This document shows positions 1-6,117 of a DNA stretch of 8,101 nucleotides, in pieces. The translations under genes were made by a program, and so were the position numbers. The stretch spans positions 1 through 8,101 of the forward strand of contig DAOWLV010000122.1 in NCBI GenBank assembly GCA_030643455.1, given 5' to 3'. The notes beneath the pieces are model-generated. The model did no database searches and had not been told where the DNA came from. It saw only the letters and a program-made list of their open reading frames with translations. The DNA is from Candidatus Krumholzibacteriia bacterium (GTDB lineage: Bacteria; Krumholzibacteriota; Krumholzibacteriia; LZORAL124-64-63). Every line of letters begins with the position of its first letter. Positions within the stretch are counted from its first letter, which is position 1.

Positions 1-239
1 ACGATCACCGCGGCCGGGTGGATGGCCGCCGATTCATGATCTTCCCGGTGGATGCCGTAATTGCCGATGTGGGCGGCCGTGAAGACGACAACCTGCCCGG
101 CGTAACTTGGATCGGTCAGGATTTCCTGATACCCGGTCATGCCGGTATGGAAAACCACTTCGCCGCCGGCGGCCAGTGGCGCGCCGAACAGTCGCCCGGA
201 AAAGACACGACCGTTTTCCAGGGCTATGAATGCTTCCAT
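1..239 (-). CDS. carA: Carbamoyl-phosphate synthase small subunit, N-terminal part (runs off left edge)
   Basis: The 79 complete codons visible encode the N-terminal domain of the glutamine-hydrolysing subunit of carbamoyl-phosphate synthase. This cytosolic enzyme supplies carbamoyl phosphate for pyrimidine and arginine synthesis. Recognisable blocks, in order, are A-L-E-N-G-R-V-F-S-G, G-E-V-V-F-H-T-G-M-T-G-Y-Q-E, I-L-T-D-P-S-Y-A-G-Q and H-I-G-N-Y-G-I, all characteristic of CarA. The C-terminal amidotransferase domain with its catalytic cysteine lies outside the window. The ATG at 239 is supported by AAGGA (complement of 246-250) six bases upstream. It overlaps by one base the TGA (241-239) of the preceding gene, giving TGATG, so translation is probably coupled to that gene. 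No promoter of its own is needed; the likely one is at 1285-1313. I am sure of the family, but the rest of the gene cannot be judged. Confidence 0.95.
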   Translation of the reverse strand, partial: MEAFIALENGRVFSGRLFGAPLAAGGEVVFHTGMTGYQEILTDPSYAGQVVVFTAAHIGNYGIHREDHESAAIHPAAVI

Positions 240-1099
240 CAACGGTCCTTCCGGTGGCTTGGCGCAGGAGGCGTGAGGTCCATAAGCTGGGCCAGGCGGT
301 CCATGGGGTCGATCAGGGTGTCCATCACCGATCCCAGTCCCATCAGGTACTGCAGCAGATGGCCCAGGCCCAGATTGAAGCCGGCCCGAGGGGGATCCCC
401 GGGACTGACACTTCCTTCCATGGTGATGCCGGAGTAGGGCAGGATGTAGGCCACGTTCAAGGCGACCTCCTCGTCGCCGGGACCTGCCTGGTCCACAGGC
501 AGGTGCGTCACCATGAAGGGCAGGTTTCCACAAAACCGGGTCAGGGTTGCTTCGGCCTCGGGATGCAGCTCCTGGCCGAAGGGTATCGACCAACCGCGGG
601 AACCCACGATTTCCAGGGCCTGCCGGTATTTGATCCGGGGATGGGATACGTGGAGCATGCGGTCCAGACGGGTGACGTCGCGTCCGCCCAGCAGGTCGGC
701 TCCCAGGTTGAAGGCCACGGCCTTGAGCAGGTCCTCCTGGAGGTCCGTCAGGTCATCGAGAGACAGATCAATTCCTGCGGCTTCCATGAGCTTGAATCCC
801 CTCAAGTGACGCGGTTCCTGCCTGCCGCCGGTGGGAAGGATTTCACTTTCGCACCACACGCTCGGGAAACCGCTCCGAAGCATGCCGTCCAGCTGGATGC
901 GGGCGGGATGGTCGGCCATGGCGGTCACGGGGACTTCGTGGAAACCCCGGTCCTCGAAGAACCCGCGGATGGACCGCACGACAAAGTTGTGGATGGCCAG
1001 CCGTCGGGCCAGGGGGCGGGGACGACCCGGGGCGTCGAACATGGCGGATTGGCGAACGGGTGACTGACCGGAAGGTCCGGCGGTGGCGGCGGCTGCCAT
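239..1099 (-). CDS. Stand-alone class II aminoacyl-tRNA synthetase-like protein (AsnRS core paralogue, apparently inactive)
   Basis: This 286-residue protein resembles the catalytic core of AsnRS/AspRS without the N-terminal anticodon-binding domain. A motif-1-like stretch is at residues 38-58 (R-S-I-R-G-F-F-E-D-R-G-F-H-E-V). A motif-2-like stretch around 88-106 keeps R-H-L but reads G-F where AsnRS has E-F. HPRIKYRQALEIV (153-165) matches the AsnRS PRITYxEAIE segment. A short GS loop is at 224-230, and motif 3 (240-268, G-F-N-L-G-L-G-H-L) has H247 where the ATP-binding Arg is expected. The metal-ligand Asp and Glu of AsnRS align by eye with A217 and I225. ATP activation therefore looks lost. 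Known precedents of repurposed synthetase cores are HisZ, EpmA and archaeal asparagine synthetase; any regulatory role here is inference. The ATG at 1099 has AAAAAGGAG (1115-1107) seven bases upstream. The end overlaps carA by one base, so the two genes form an operon. Confidence 0.72.
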   Translation of the reverse strand: MAAAATAGPSGQSPVRQSAMFDAPGRPRPLARRLAIHNFVVRSIRGFFEDRGFHEVPVTAMADHPARIQLDGMLRSGFPSVWCESEILPTGGRQEPRHLRGFKLMEAAGIDLSLDDLTDLQEDLLKAVAFNLGADLLGGRDVTRLDRMLHVSHPRIKYRQALEIVGSRGWSIPFGQELHPEAEATLTRFCGNLPFMVTHLPVDQAGPGDEEVALNVAYILPYSGITMEGSVSPGDPPRAGFNLGLGHLLQYLMGLGSVMDTLIDPMDRLAQLMDLTPPAPSHRKDR

Positions 1100-1172
1100 G
1101 GGGCATCTCCTTTTTGACGCTCGCGGACGTCAGTTAAAGGGAGTGAACGGTGGTATCAGGCTCGGTTCGGAC

Positions 1173-1208
1173 AAAAAAAACCTCAGCCGTTCATTGGAAC
1201 GATTGAGG
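1173..1208 (-). terminator. Intrinsic terminator, possibly an attenuator of the synthetase-like/carA operon
   Basis: Read on the minus strand, CCTCAATCGTTC (1208-1197) pairs with GAACGGCTGAGG (1192-1181) around a four-base loop CAAT. The stem has 12 positions with one G-U and one mismatch, and eight T follow directly (1180-1173). This is a classic rho-independent terminator. It lies 127 bases past the S9 peptidase stop and 74 bases before the synthetase-like ATG. It may end the peptidase transcript, or act as an attenuator if the promoter at 1285-1313 is used. No convincing promoter was found between it and the ATG at 1099, which favours the second reading. Confidence 0.85.
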
Positions 1209-1238
1209 GGTCCGGTTGCTTTTTCTGGAATTGTCCAT
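1191..1238 (-). CDS. Candidate 15-codon leader peptide inside the attenuator
   Basis: An ATG at 1238 opens a 15-codon frame, MDNSRKSNRTPQSFQ, ending at TGA 1193-1191. AAAGGA (complement of 1244-1249) lies five bases upstream, a good ribosome site for so short a frame. The last codons (CCT CAA TCG TTC CAA) are the left arm and loop of the intrinsic terminator, and the stop codon sits at the loop/right-arm edge. A ribosome finishing this frame would block the hairpin, as in the enterobacterial pyrBI leader. The peptide holds two Asn, two Arg, one Lys and two Gln but no long run of one residue. Whether it is translated is inference; a chance frame of this length is quite possible. Confidence 0.4.
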   Translation of the reverse strand: MDNSRKSNRTPQSFQ

Positions 1239-1249
1239 CCGGTTCCTTT
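1211..1249 (-). repeat. Two near-identical 12-mers in the carA-operon leader
   Basis: On the minus strand AAAGGAACCGGA (1249-1238) and AAAGCAACCGGA (1222-1211) differ at one base and start 27 bases apart. A third AACCGG occurs at 1270-1265, giving a spacing of 26-27 bases for the core hexamer. The first copy contains the ribosome site of the leader ORF and the second lies within that ORF. This could be a protein or RNA recognition repeat, or chance similarity in a GC-rich leader. Confidence 0.3.
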
Positions 1250-1267
1250 CGGGGCTCACGGGCCCCG
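1250..1267 (-). other. GC hairpin just upstream of the leader ORF ribosome site
   Basis: CGGGGC (minus strand 1267-1262) pairs perfectly with GCCCCG (1255-1250) around a six-base loop. The hairpin lies between the predicted transcription start (about 1278) and the AAAGGA of the leader ORF (1249-1244), which it touches. It could act as a pause hairpin or mask or expose the ribosome site. There is no T tract, so it is not a terminator by itself. Confidence 0.45.
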
Positions 1268-1284
1268 GTTAAAGGATTTTCGGC

Positions 1285-1313
1285 ACGATAACCGCAGGCC
1301 CGGGCCATGTCAA
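1285..1313 (-). promoter_or_regulatory. Candidate sigma70-type promoter for the synthetase-like/carA operon
   Basis: On the minus strand a perfect TTGACA (1313-1308) is followed after 17 bases by TATCGT (1290-1285, four of six matches to TATAAT). Start would be near 1278, giving a leader of about 180 bases that includes the hairpin, leader ORF and terminator. The -35 box sits in the loop of the palindrome at 1297-1323. The -10 match is only moderate and the organism's sigma-factor preference is unknown. Confidence 0.45.
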
Positions 1314-1323
1314 GGCCCGGGCC
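1297..1323 (-). repeat. Perfect 10-bp GC inverted repeat after the S9 peptidase gene, enclosing a -35 box
   Basis: GGCCCGGGCC occurs at 1297-1306 and again at 1314-1323. The sequence is its own reverse complement, so the copies are both direct and inverted repeats. The loop is seven bases and holds TTGACA on the minus strand. It begins 12 bases after the peptidase stop codon, a usual place for a transcript-end hairpin, but no T tract follows on the minus strand. It could protect the mRNA 3' end, contribute to termination, or be an operator around the -35 box. Confidence 0.6.
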
Positions 1324-1334
1324 GAACCAGGATA

Positions 1335-3242
1335 TCAGTGGCTCCCGGAGCCCTCGAGATGCGTATCCATGAACTCGAGGATCGCGTTGTAACCCTTCAC
1401 GCGGTTGGCCGATTTGCGGAAACCGTGGCCTTCGTCCTCGAAGACCAGGTATTCCACGGTGCCTCCGTTGGCCCTGATGGAGGCGACCATGTCATCGCTT
1501 TCCCTCTGCAGCACCCGGGGATCGTTTGCGCCCTGCAGGATCATGAGCGGCCTGGTGATCTTGTCGCCGTGGAACACCGGGCTGGTGGCGCGCAGGAATT
1601 CCTCGTCTTCCACCGGGTGGCCGATTTCATCGTAGAGGGCCTTGCGGAAGTTTTCCCAGTAGGGAGGGATGTTCTCCAGGGTGAGCACCCAGTTGGCCAC
1701 GCCGAAGATGTCCACTCCGCAGGCGAATTCCTCTGGTTCGAAGGCCAGGGCGGCCAGGGTCATGTAACCGCCGTAACTGCCTCCCATGATGCCGATGCGG
1801 TCGGGATCGACCCAGTCCAGGGTTTTCAGGTACTCCTTGGCGTCCACGCAATCCCACAGGGGTTCCCGTCCATGGCGCCGGTCGTCGGCGGCGTAGAAAC
1901 TCTTCCCGTATCCGGAACTGCCCCGGTTGTTCACCGCGAACAGGGCGTAACCGTGGTTCAGCAGGAACTGTTTCTCCCCGTGGTATCCCGCCCGGCTCTG
2001 ACCGCCAGGACCACCGTGGATCCAGAGCATGACCGGAACCTTGTTCTCGGCGCTGGCCCCGATGGGTTTGAACAGGGGGCCGGGAATGATCATGCCGTCA
2101 CGGGCAGGAAAACGGGCCACGGTGCTGGCCACCAGATCGTCAGGATCGATTTCCGGATTCAGGTTGTCGGTCAACTGCCGGAAAATGCCCGTTTCCAGGT
2201 TGAACAGGAACATGTTGCCGGGCATGGTGTCGCCCGAAACCGTCAGCTTCATCAGCTTCTCCGAGTGGGAAAAGGCGATGCGGCTGACCGTGCCTTCAGG
2301 CAGGCCTTCCAGCACCACGTCCTTGCCGTCCTTGGTGATCCGGACCTTGGTGTAACCGTCTTCGTTGGTGCCGATGACCTGGTACTTGCCCGTCAGGCTG
2401 AAGTAGGCGAAGGCAACGTCCCAGTTGGTTGAGAAAACGTCTTCGTGGGTCCCGGCAGTAAAATCGTACCGCTTGAGGGCCATGAATTTCCCTGTGACAT
2501 TGGTCGAATAGTAGAGATACCTGCTGTCCGGGCTCAATGTCTGGGGCTGGAAGGAAGCCTGCCCTTTGTGCTCACTGATCAGGAAGGGAGCTCCGCCGCC
2601 TTTGAGGTCGACCACCAGGATGTCCGAGTCGTTGCTGGTGTTTGTCTTGGTCAGAACAATCCAATGCCCGTCCGGTGTGATGTCGAAGGGGTCGAAGCCA
2701 TCTTCGTTCCGGTAGACCATGGATTTTTCCAGGGTTTCGACATCCCACTGGAACAGATCGAAAAAGCGCGGATCCCGCTGGTTGTTTTGGGTAAAGAAGG
2801 ATTTCAGATCCTGGTGGAATCCGGCGAAACCCTCCTTGGTCTCATCACCCTCGGTCAGGTCGCGCACCGTCCCTTCCGAATCGCGCAGGAAAAGGTGATT
2901 GTTCTCGTTTCCGCCCTGGTCGCGGGAAAAGAGGATGCGGTCATCGTTGGGCATGTAGGCCACGCCGAAGGTGGTGTCTTCGCCCTCGGTGACAGCTGTA
3001 CGCTCGCCGGTAGAGAGGTCCATCTCGTAGACGTTGAAAACCCCGGTCTCGTTGCTCGATACCAGGAGCTTGGTTTCGCGGTGGTTGAACGAACTGCCTC
3101 CGACAGACACGGTCTTCATGAACTGTTCCATGGTGTAGGTTTTCGAGGGACCGATACGGGTTTCGGCCGTGTCGACCTGTTCGGTGGAGCAGCCGGCCAC
3201 CAGGGACAGGATGCAGGTCAAGGCCAGAAGCGATCGTTTCAT
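1335..3242 (-). CDS. Secreted S9-family (prolyl oligopeptidase-type) serine peptidase lipoprotein
   Basis: This 635-residue serine peptidase of the prolyl-oligopeptidase clan is predicted to cleave short peptides outside the inner membrane. Residues 1-18 form a lipoprotein signal peptide ending in the lipobox L-V-A-G-C, with Cys18 the predicted lipidated residue and Ser next to it. Roughly 45-370 is a WD40-like beta-propeller that would restrict entry to short substrates. From about 380 there is an alpha/beta-hydrolase domain with HGGPG (409-413), the nucleophile elbow GGSYGG (Ser489), Asp574 in GANDPR and His606 in DEGHGF, so the triad is complete. Length is normal. The ATG at 3242 is chosen because it places the signal peptide at the N terminus and has GGGAGA (3256-3251) eight bases upstream. 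A 17-codon upstream TTG extension is unlikely. It diverges from the M64 gene, with a promoter at 3328-3355. Confidence 0.93.
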   Translation of the reverse strand: MKRSLLALTCILSLVAGCSTEQVDTAETRIGPSKTYTMEQFMKTVSVGGSSFNHRETKLLVSSNETGVFNVYEMDLSTGERTAVTEGEDTTFGVAYMPNDDRILFSRDQGGNENNHLFLRDSEGTVRDLTEGDETKEGFAGFHQDLKSFFTQNNQRDPRFFDLFQWDVETLEKSMVYRNEDGFDPFDITPDGHWIVLTKTNTSNDSDILVVDLKGGGAPFLISEHKGQASFQPQTLSPDSRYLYYSTNVTGKFMALKRYDFTAGTHEDVFSTNWDVAFAYFSLTGKYQVIGTNEDGYTKVRITKDGKDVVLEGLPEGTVSRIAFSHSEKLMKLTVSGDTMPGNMFLFNLETGIFRQLTDNLNPEIDPDDLVASTVARFPARDGMIIPGPLFKPIGASAENKVPVMLWIHGGPGGQSRAGYHGEKQFLLNHGYALFAVNNRGSSGYGKSFYAADDRRHGREPLWDCVDAKEYLKTLDWVDPDRIGIMGGSYGGYMTLAALAFEPEEFACGVDIFGVANWVLTLENIPPYWENFRKALYDEIGHPVEDEEFLRATSPVFHGDKITRPLMILQGANDPRVLQRESDDMVASIRANGGTVEYLVFEDEGHGFRKSANRVKGYNAILEFMDTHLEGSGSH

Positions 3243-3327
3243 GGATACTTTCTCCCGTGCTAGATGGAAGTGATGAAAATTACCGGGATTCAATACGCCT
3301 GCCGGGACGGAGTGTTTCTCCCGCCGG

Positions 3328-3355
3328 AAAATACTTGAAAGGGCGTATTAGTCAA
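3328..3355 (-). promoter_or_regulatory. Promoter for the S9 peptidase gene
   Basis: On the minus strand TTGACT (3355-3350, five of six) and TATTTT (3333-3328, four of six) are 16 bases apart. Predicted start is near 3321, about 80 bases before the ATG at 3242. It faces away from the M64 promoter, and the two -35 boxes are about 40 bases apart, leaving room for a shared regulator; no known operator was recognised. Confidence 0.55.
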
Positions 3356-3396
3356 ATCCCGAACAGAAGCTCCACGCAGGTTCGAAAGTACCGGGG

Positions 3397-3425
3397 TTGG
3401 CTGCCGCAGCCAAGGTTGCTATAAT
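3397..3425 (+). promoter_or_regulatory. Strong sigma70-type promoter for the M64 peptidase operon
   Basis: TTGGCT (3397-3402, four of six) is separated by 17 bases from a perfect TATAAT (3420-3425). Transcription would start near 3432, only about 26 bases before the ATG at 3458, with GGGAGA (3447-3452) as ribosome site. Spacing and the exact -10 make this the best promoter in the window. Confidence 0.72.
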
Positions 3426-3457
3426 TCTCCACTAACCTCAAACTCCGGGAGACCATC

Positions 3458-4930
3458 ATGATTTCCGTACGTCGGCTTCTCGCAACCGTGCCCGTTATCT
3501 ACCTGATGGCCGCCGCACCCGCCCCGGGCACCACCTTCGAGGACCGATTCCACGATGAGACCCTGCGCATCGACTACAATCACACCGGCAACGCAGCCGA
3601 GGAGTTCGTGTCGCTGGACCAGCTATGGCGGCAGGGCGCCTGGGCGGGAAGCCGCAAACATCTGATCGACGAACTGGACCTGGGCCGCTACTACGCGAAA
3701 ATCTACGATGCCGCCTCCGGCCAGCTGATCTGGTCACGCGGATTCGATTCCTATTTCGGGGAATGGCAGACCACCGGCCCGGCCGGCGAGGGAATCCTGC
3801 GAACCTATCACGAGTCGGTGCTGGCTCCGTTGCCCAAGGCTCCCGTGGTGTTCACCCTGGAATCGCGCGACACCGACGGGTTCCTCCAGGAATTCTTCCG
3901 CACTCCCATCGTTCCCGACAGCTGGATCGTGCGTCTGGATCCGGCGCCGGCCGGGATTATCATCGTCGAGGGATTCATCGGGGGCGACCCCCACGGTTGC
4001 GTGGACATCGCCATCGTGGGTGAGGGGTACACACCAGCGGAAGTCACCAAGTTCGAAGCAGACGTTAAACGGTTCACCGAGGTGATGATCAATCACGAAC
4101 CCTATAAATCCCACAGCGACAAGATCAACATACGCGGTGTTCTGTTGCCTTCCCGGGAATCGGGTTGCGACGAACCCAGCCGCGGCGTCCACAAACGCAC
4201 CGCCCTGGGCTGCACTTTCGATTCTCTGGGTTCCGAGCGCTACATGCTGACGGAGGACAATCGCGCCATGCGGGACATCGCCCAGGCCGTGCCCTACGAC
4301 GTGCTCTACATCATGGTCAATCACGAACGATACGGCGGCGGGGGCATCTACAACCTGTTCTGCACCTTCACCAGTGACAACCAGTGGAGCGAATACGTGT
4401 TCCTGCACGAGTTCGGCCACAGCTTCGCCGGGCTGGCCGACGAGTACTACACCTCCAACGTCGCCTACACCGAGTTCTACCCGCGCGGGATCGAGCCGGG
4501 CGAGCGCAACATCACCACCTTGCAAAACCCGGCGCATCTGAAGTGGGCGGAGCTGGCCACCGGTGGCGAACTGCCCACCCCCTGGAACAAGGCCGAATAC
4601 GACGCCATGGATATCGCCTACCAGGAAAAGCGCGGGACCATCAACAACCACATCGCCGAACTCATGCGCGGAGGCGCCTCGCAGAAGGAGATCGCCGAAG
4701 CCAAGGCCGAGGGTGAAAAGCTGTCCTGGGATCATCAGCAGGAAGTCGACGCCTGGTTCGCCGCCAATCCCGCCGCCAATGTCGTGGGAGCTTTCGAGGG
4801 TGCCGGCTACACTTCGGAGGGCATGTACCGTTCCCAGCTGGACTGCATCATGTTCACCAAGGGCGTCAAACCTTTCTGCGCTGCCTGCCGGAGGGGCATC
4901 GTGGAGATCATCCAGAGGTACAGTGAGTAG
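3458..4930 (+). CDS. Secreted M64-family zinc metallopeptidase (IgA-peptidase type)
   Basis: This 490-residue exported zinc peptidase belongs to MEROPS family M64, whose founder cleaves IgA; the real substrate here is unknown. Residues 1 to about 24 form a Sec signal peptide (basic R5-R6, hydrophobic stretch, Ala-rich end) without a lipobox Cys. About 27-160 corresponds to the M64 N-terminal beta domain (beginning F-E-D-R-F). The catalytic domain follows from about 165. HEFGH at 317-321 gives two zinc-ligand His and Glu318 as general base, and GLADEYY (325-331) supplies the acidic third ligand typical of the family. The C terminus keeps the family's Cys cluster (C463, C474, C477). Length is normal and nothing is missing. 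GGGAG lies six bases before the ATG. The stop is followed immediately by the next gene's ATG, so the two are co-transcribed. A human-IgA role should not be assumed, since M64 proteins also occur in free-living bacteria. Confidence 0.93.
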   Translation: MISVRRLLATVPVIYLMAAAPAPGTTFEDRFHDETLRIDYNHTGNAAEEFVSLDQLWRQGAWAGSRKHLIDELDLGRYYAKIYDAASGQLIWSRGFDSYFGEWQTTGPAGEGILRTYHESVLAPLPKAPVVFTLESRDTDGFLQEFFRTPIVPDSWIVRLDPAPAGIIIVEGFIGGDPHGCVDIAIVGEGYTPAEVTKFEADVKRFTEVMINHEPYKSHSDKINIRGVLLPSRESGCDEPSRGVHKRTALGCTFDSLGSERYMLTEDNRAMRDIAQAVPYDVLYIMVNHERYGGGGIYNLFCTFTSDNQWSEYVFLHEFGHSFAGLADEYYTSNVAYTEFYPRGIEPGERNITTLQNPAHLKWAELATGGELPTPWNKAEYDAMDIAYQEKRGTINNHIAELMRGGASQKEIAEAKAEGEKLSWDHQQEVDAWFAANPAANVVGAFEGAGYTSEGMYRSQLDCIMFTKGVKPFCAACRRGIVEIIQRYSE

Positions 4931-6103
4931 ATGATGGTTTTTCGCGCCACAAGATCGATCGTTTGGGCCGGAGCACTCGTGATTCTGCTTGCCGGTTGCG
5001 GTGAAAAAAACACGACCACACCGCCGCCCTCCGGGCCGTCGACGGGGAACATCATCATCGACGCCGAGCCCGACAGTCTGGACGGACCCTGGCATCTGTC
5101 GGGGCCGGGGGCGCCGGCCATTTCCGGCCAGGGGGACTCGACCCTGATCGGGGTCACCGCCGGTGAATATGTCATCAGCTGGGATCCGATCCCCGACTGG
5201 TACACGCCCTTTTCCCAAAAGCGGAATTTGACCGCCGGGGGTGAGATTCGCTTCGATGGCGACTACTCCCTGGAAAATCCTTTCGAGGGCCTGGAATTCG
5301 GCACCGACTCCACCCTGGAAGTGGTGACCTGGAATCTGGAACATTTCCCCAAGAACGACATCGTCACCGTCGACCTTGTGGCCCGTGCCATCATGACCCT
5401 GGACGCGGACATCCTGGCCCTGCAGGAAATCCAGGATCCCGGTTATTTCAGTGAACTGGACGACCGGTTGGCCGACTGGACGGGCATCAGGGCTGCAAGC
5501 GCCTCTTACAACATCAACCTGGCTTATCTCTACCGAAACAACGGCGACTGGGTGATGGATTCGGTCCGTGAAATATTCACGGACAGGCGACGGGAATTTC
5601 CCCGGCCTCCCTATGTGATGGAGGGACGCTTCAAGGGCGTGTCCGTCGTGGTCATCGACAATCATTTCAAATGCTGCGGCAACAACGTGATCACCGAAGA
5701 TCCGTGGGATGAGGAAACACGCCGCCGCGACGCCGGCCTGCTGCTGGACGAGTATGTCAGGACCAACTATCCGGATCGGAGGGTGATCATCGTCGGCGAC
5801 CTGAACGACAGTCTGACCGACAATCCCGCCAACAACGTCTTCAATGTCTTCCTGGATGATCCCGACACCTGGCGATTCGTCGACATGGACATCGCCCGGG
5901 GGCCATCTTCGGGATGGTCGTTTCCGGGCTGGCCCAGCCACCTGGATCACATCCTGATCTTTTCTCCCCTGTTTTCAGCCTGGGAAGGCCCGGACGCCGA
6001 GGTCAGTGTGGTGCCTGTTCATCAGGGATTACCGGGAGGTTGGAATGGATATGATCAGGATATCAGCGATCACCTGCCGGTCGCCTTGAAACTGATTCCC
6101 TAA
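4931..6103 (+). CDS. Lipoprotein with PEGA-like domain and endonuclease/exonuclease/phosphatase-fold domain
   Basis: This 390-residue lipoprotein has lipobox L-A-G-C with Cys23 and a Pro/Thr-rich linker (27-38). About 40-115 is a small beta domain (I-I-I-D-A-E-P-D, then G-x-G-D-S-T-L, G-E-Y-V-I-S-W) that looks PEGA-like. The EEP-fold hydrolase domain spans about 128-390. Its metal and catalytic residues are all visible: Asn135 (T-W-N-L-E), Glu166 (A-L-Q-E-I), N244/H245 (D-N-H-F-K), D290/N292 (G-D-L-N-D), and D380/H381 (S-D-H-L-P). The family includes nucleases, phosphodiesterases and phosphatases; the substrate cannot be told from sequence. The domain is predicted to lie outside the inner membrane. 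The start ATG (4931) abuts the M64 stop in the same frame. A second ATG at 4934 is possible. AGAGG at 4914-4918 is a weak, somewhat distant ribosome site, so coupled translation is likely. No clear terminator follows. Confidence 0.88.
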   Translation: MMVFRATRSIVWAGALVILLAGCGEKNTTTPPPSGPSTGNIIIDAEPDSLDGPWHLSGPGAPAISGQGDSTLIGVTAGEYVISWDPIPDWYTPFSQKRNLTAGGEIRFDGDYSLENPFEGLEFGTDSTLEVVTWNLEHFPKNDIVTVDLVARAIMTLDADILALQEIQDPGYFSELDDRLADWTGIRAASASYNINLAYLYRNNGDWVMDSVREIFTDRRREFPRPPYVMEGRFKGVSVVVIDNHFKCCGNNVITEDPWDEETRRRDAGLLLDEYVRTNYPDRRVIIVGDLNDSLTDNPANNVFNVFLDDPDTWRFVDMDIARGPSSGWSFPGWPSHLDHILIFSPLFSAWEGPDAEVSVVPVHQGLPGGWNGYDQDISDHLPVALKLIP

Positions 6104-6117
6104 TCCGGCCACCCCGT

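Noticed and set aside
230..1063. Plus-strand frame of 277 codons opposite the synthetase-like gene
   Set aside because: The minus strand has a ribosome site, synthetase motifs and a coupled carA start. The plus frame has biased, motif-free composition.
1104..1122. Five-base stem TGACG/CGTCA beside the AAAAAGGAG ribosome site of the synthetase-like gene
   Set aside because: Too short and with too large a loop to call as a regulatory hairpin.
1100..1172. Second promoter between the terminator and the synthetase-like ATG
   Set aside because: No -35/-10 pair with acceptable spacing was found by eye; TGATAC near 1155 has no matching -35 box.
1083..2432. Plus-strand open frame of 449 codons antisense to the S9 peptidase
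   Set aside because: It covers the conserved catalytic domain of the peptidase on the other strand, shows no domain or signal, and also crosses the leader region; a shadow.
3243..3293. Seventeen-codon N-terminal extension of the S9 peptidase from an upstream TTG
   Set aside because: It would bury the lipoprotein signal peptide, and the ATG at 3242 has a proper ribosome site.
3292..3349. Eight-base inverted repeat AATACGCC / GGCGTATT centred near the S9 transcription start
   Set aside because: An 8-base match within about 200 bases is not rare by chance, the arms are 42 bases apart, and no extension of the match is seen.
3734..5950. Minus-strand open frame of 738 codons antisense to the M64 and EEP genes
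   Set aside because: It runs across two well-supported genes that share a frame. Its translation is Gly/Val/His-rich with no recognisable domain, as expected for an antisense shadow in GC-rich DNA.
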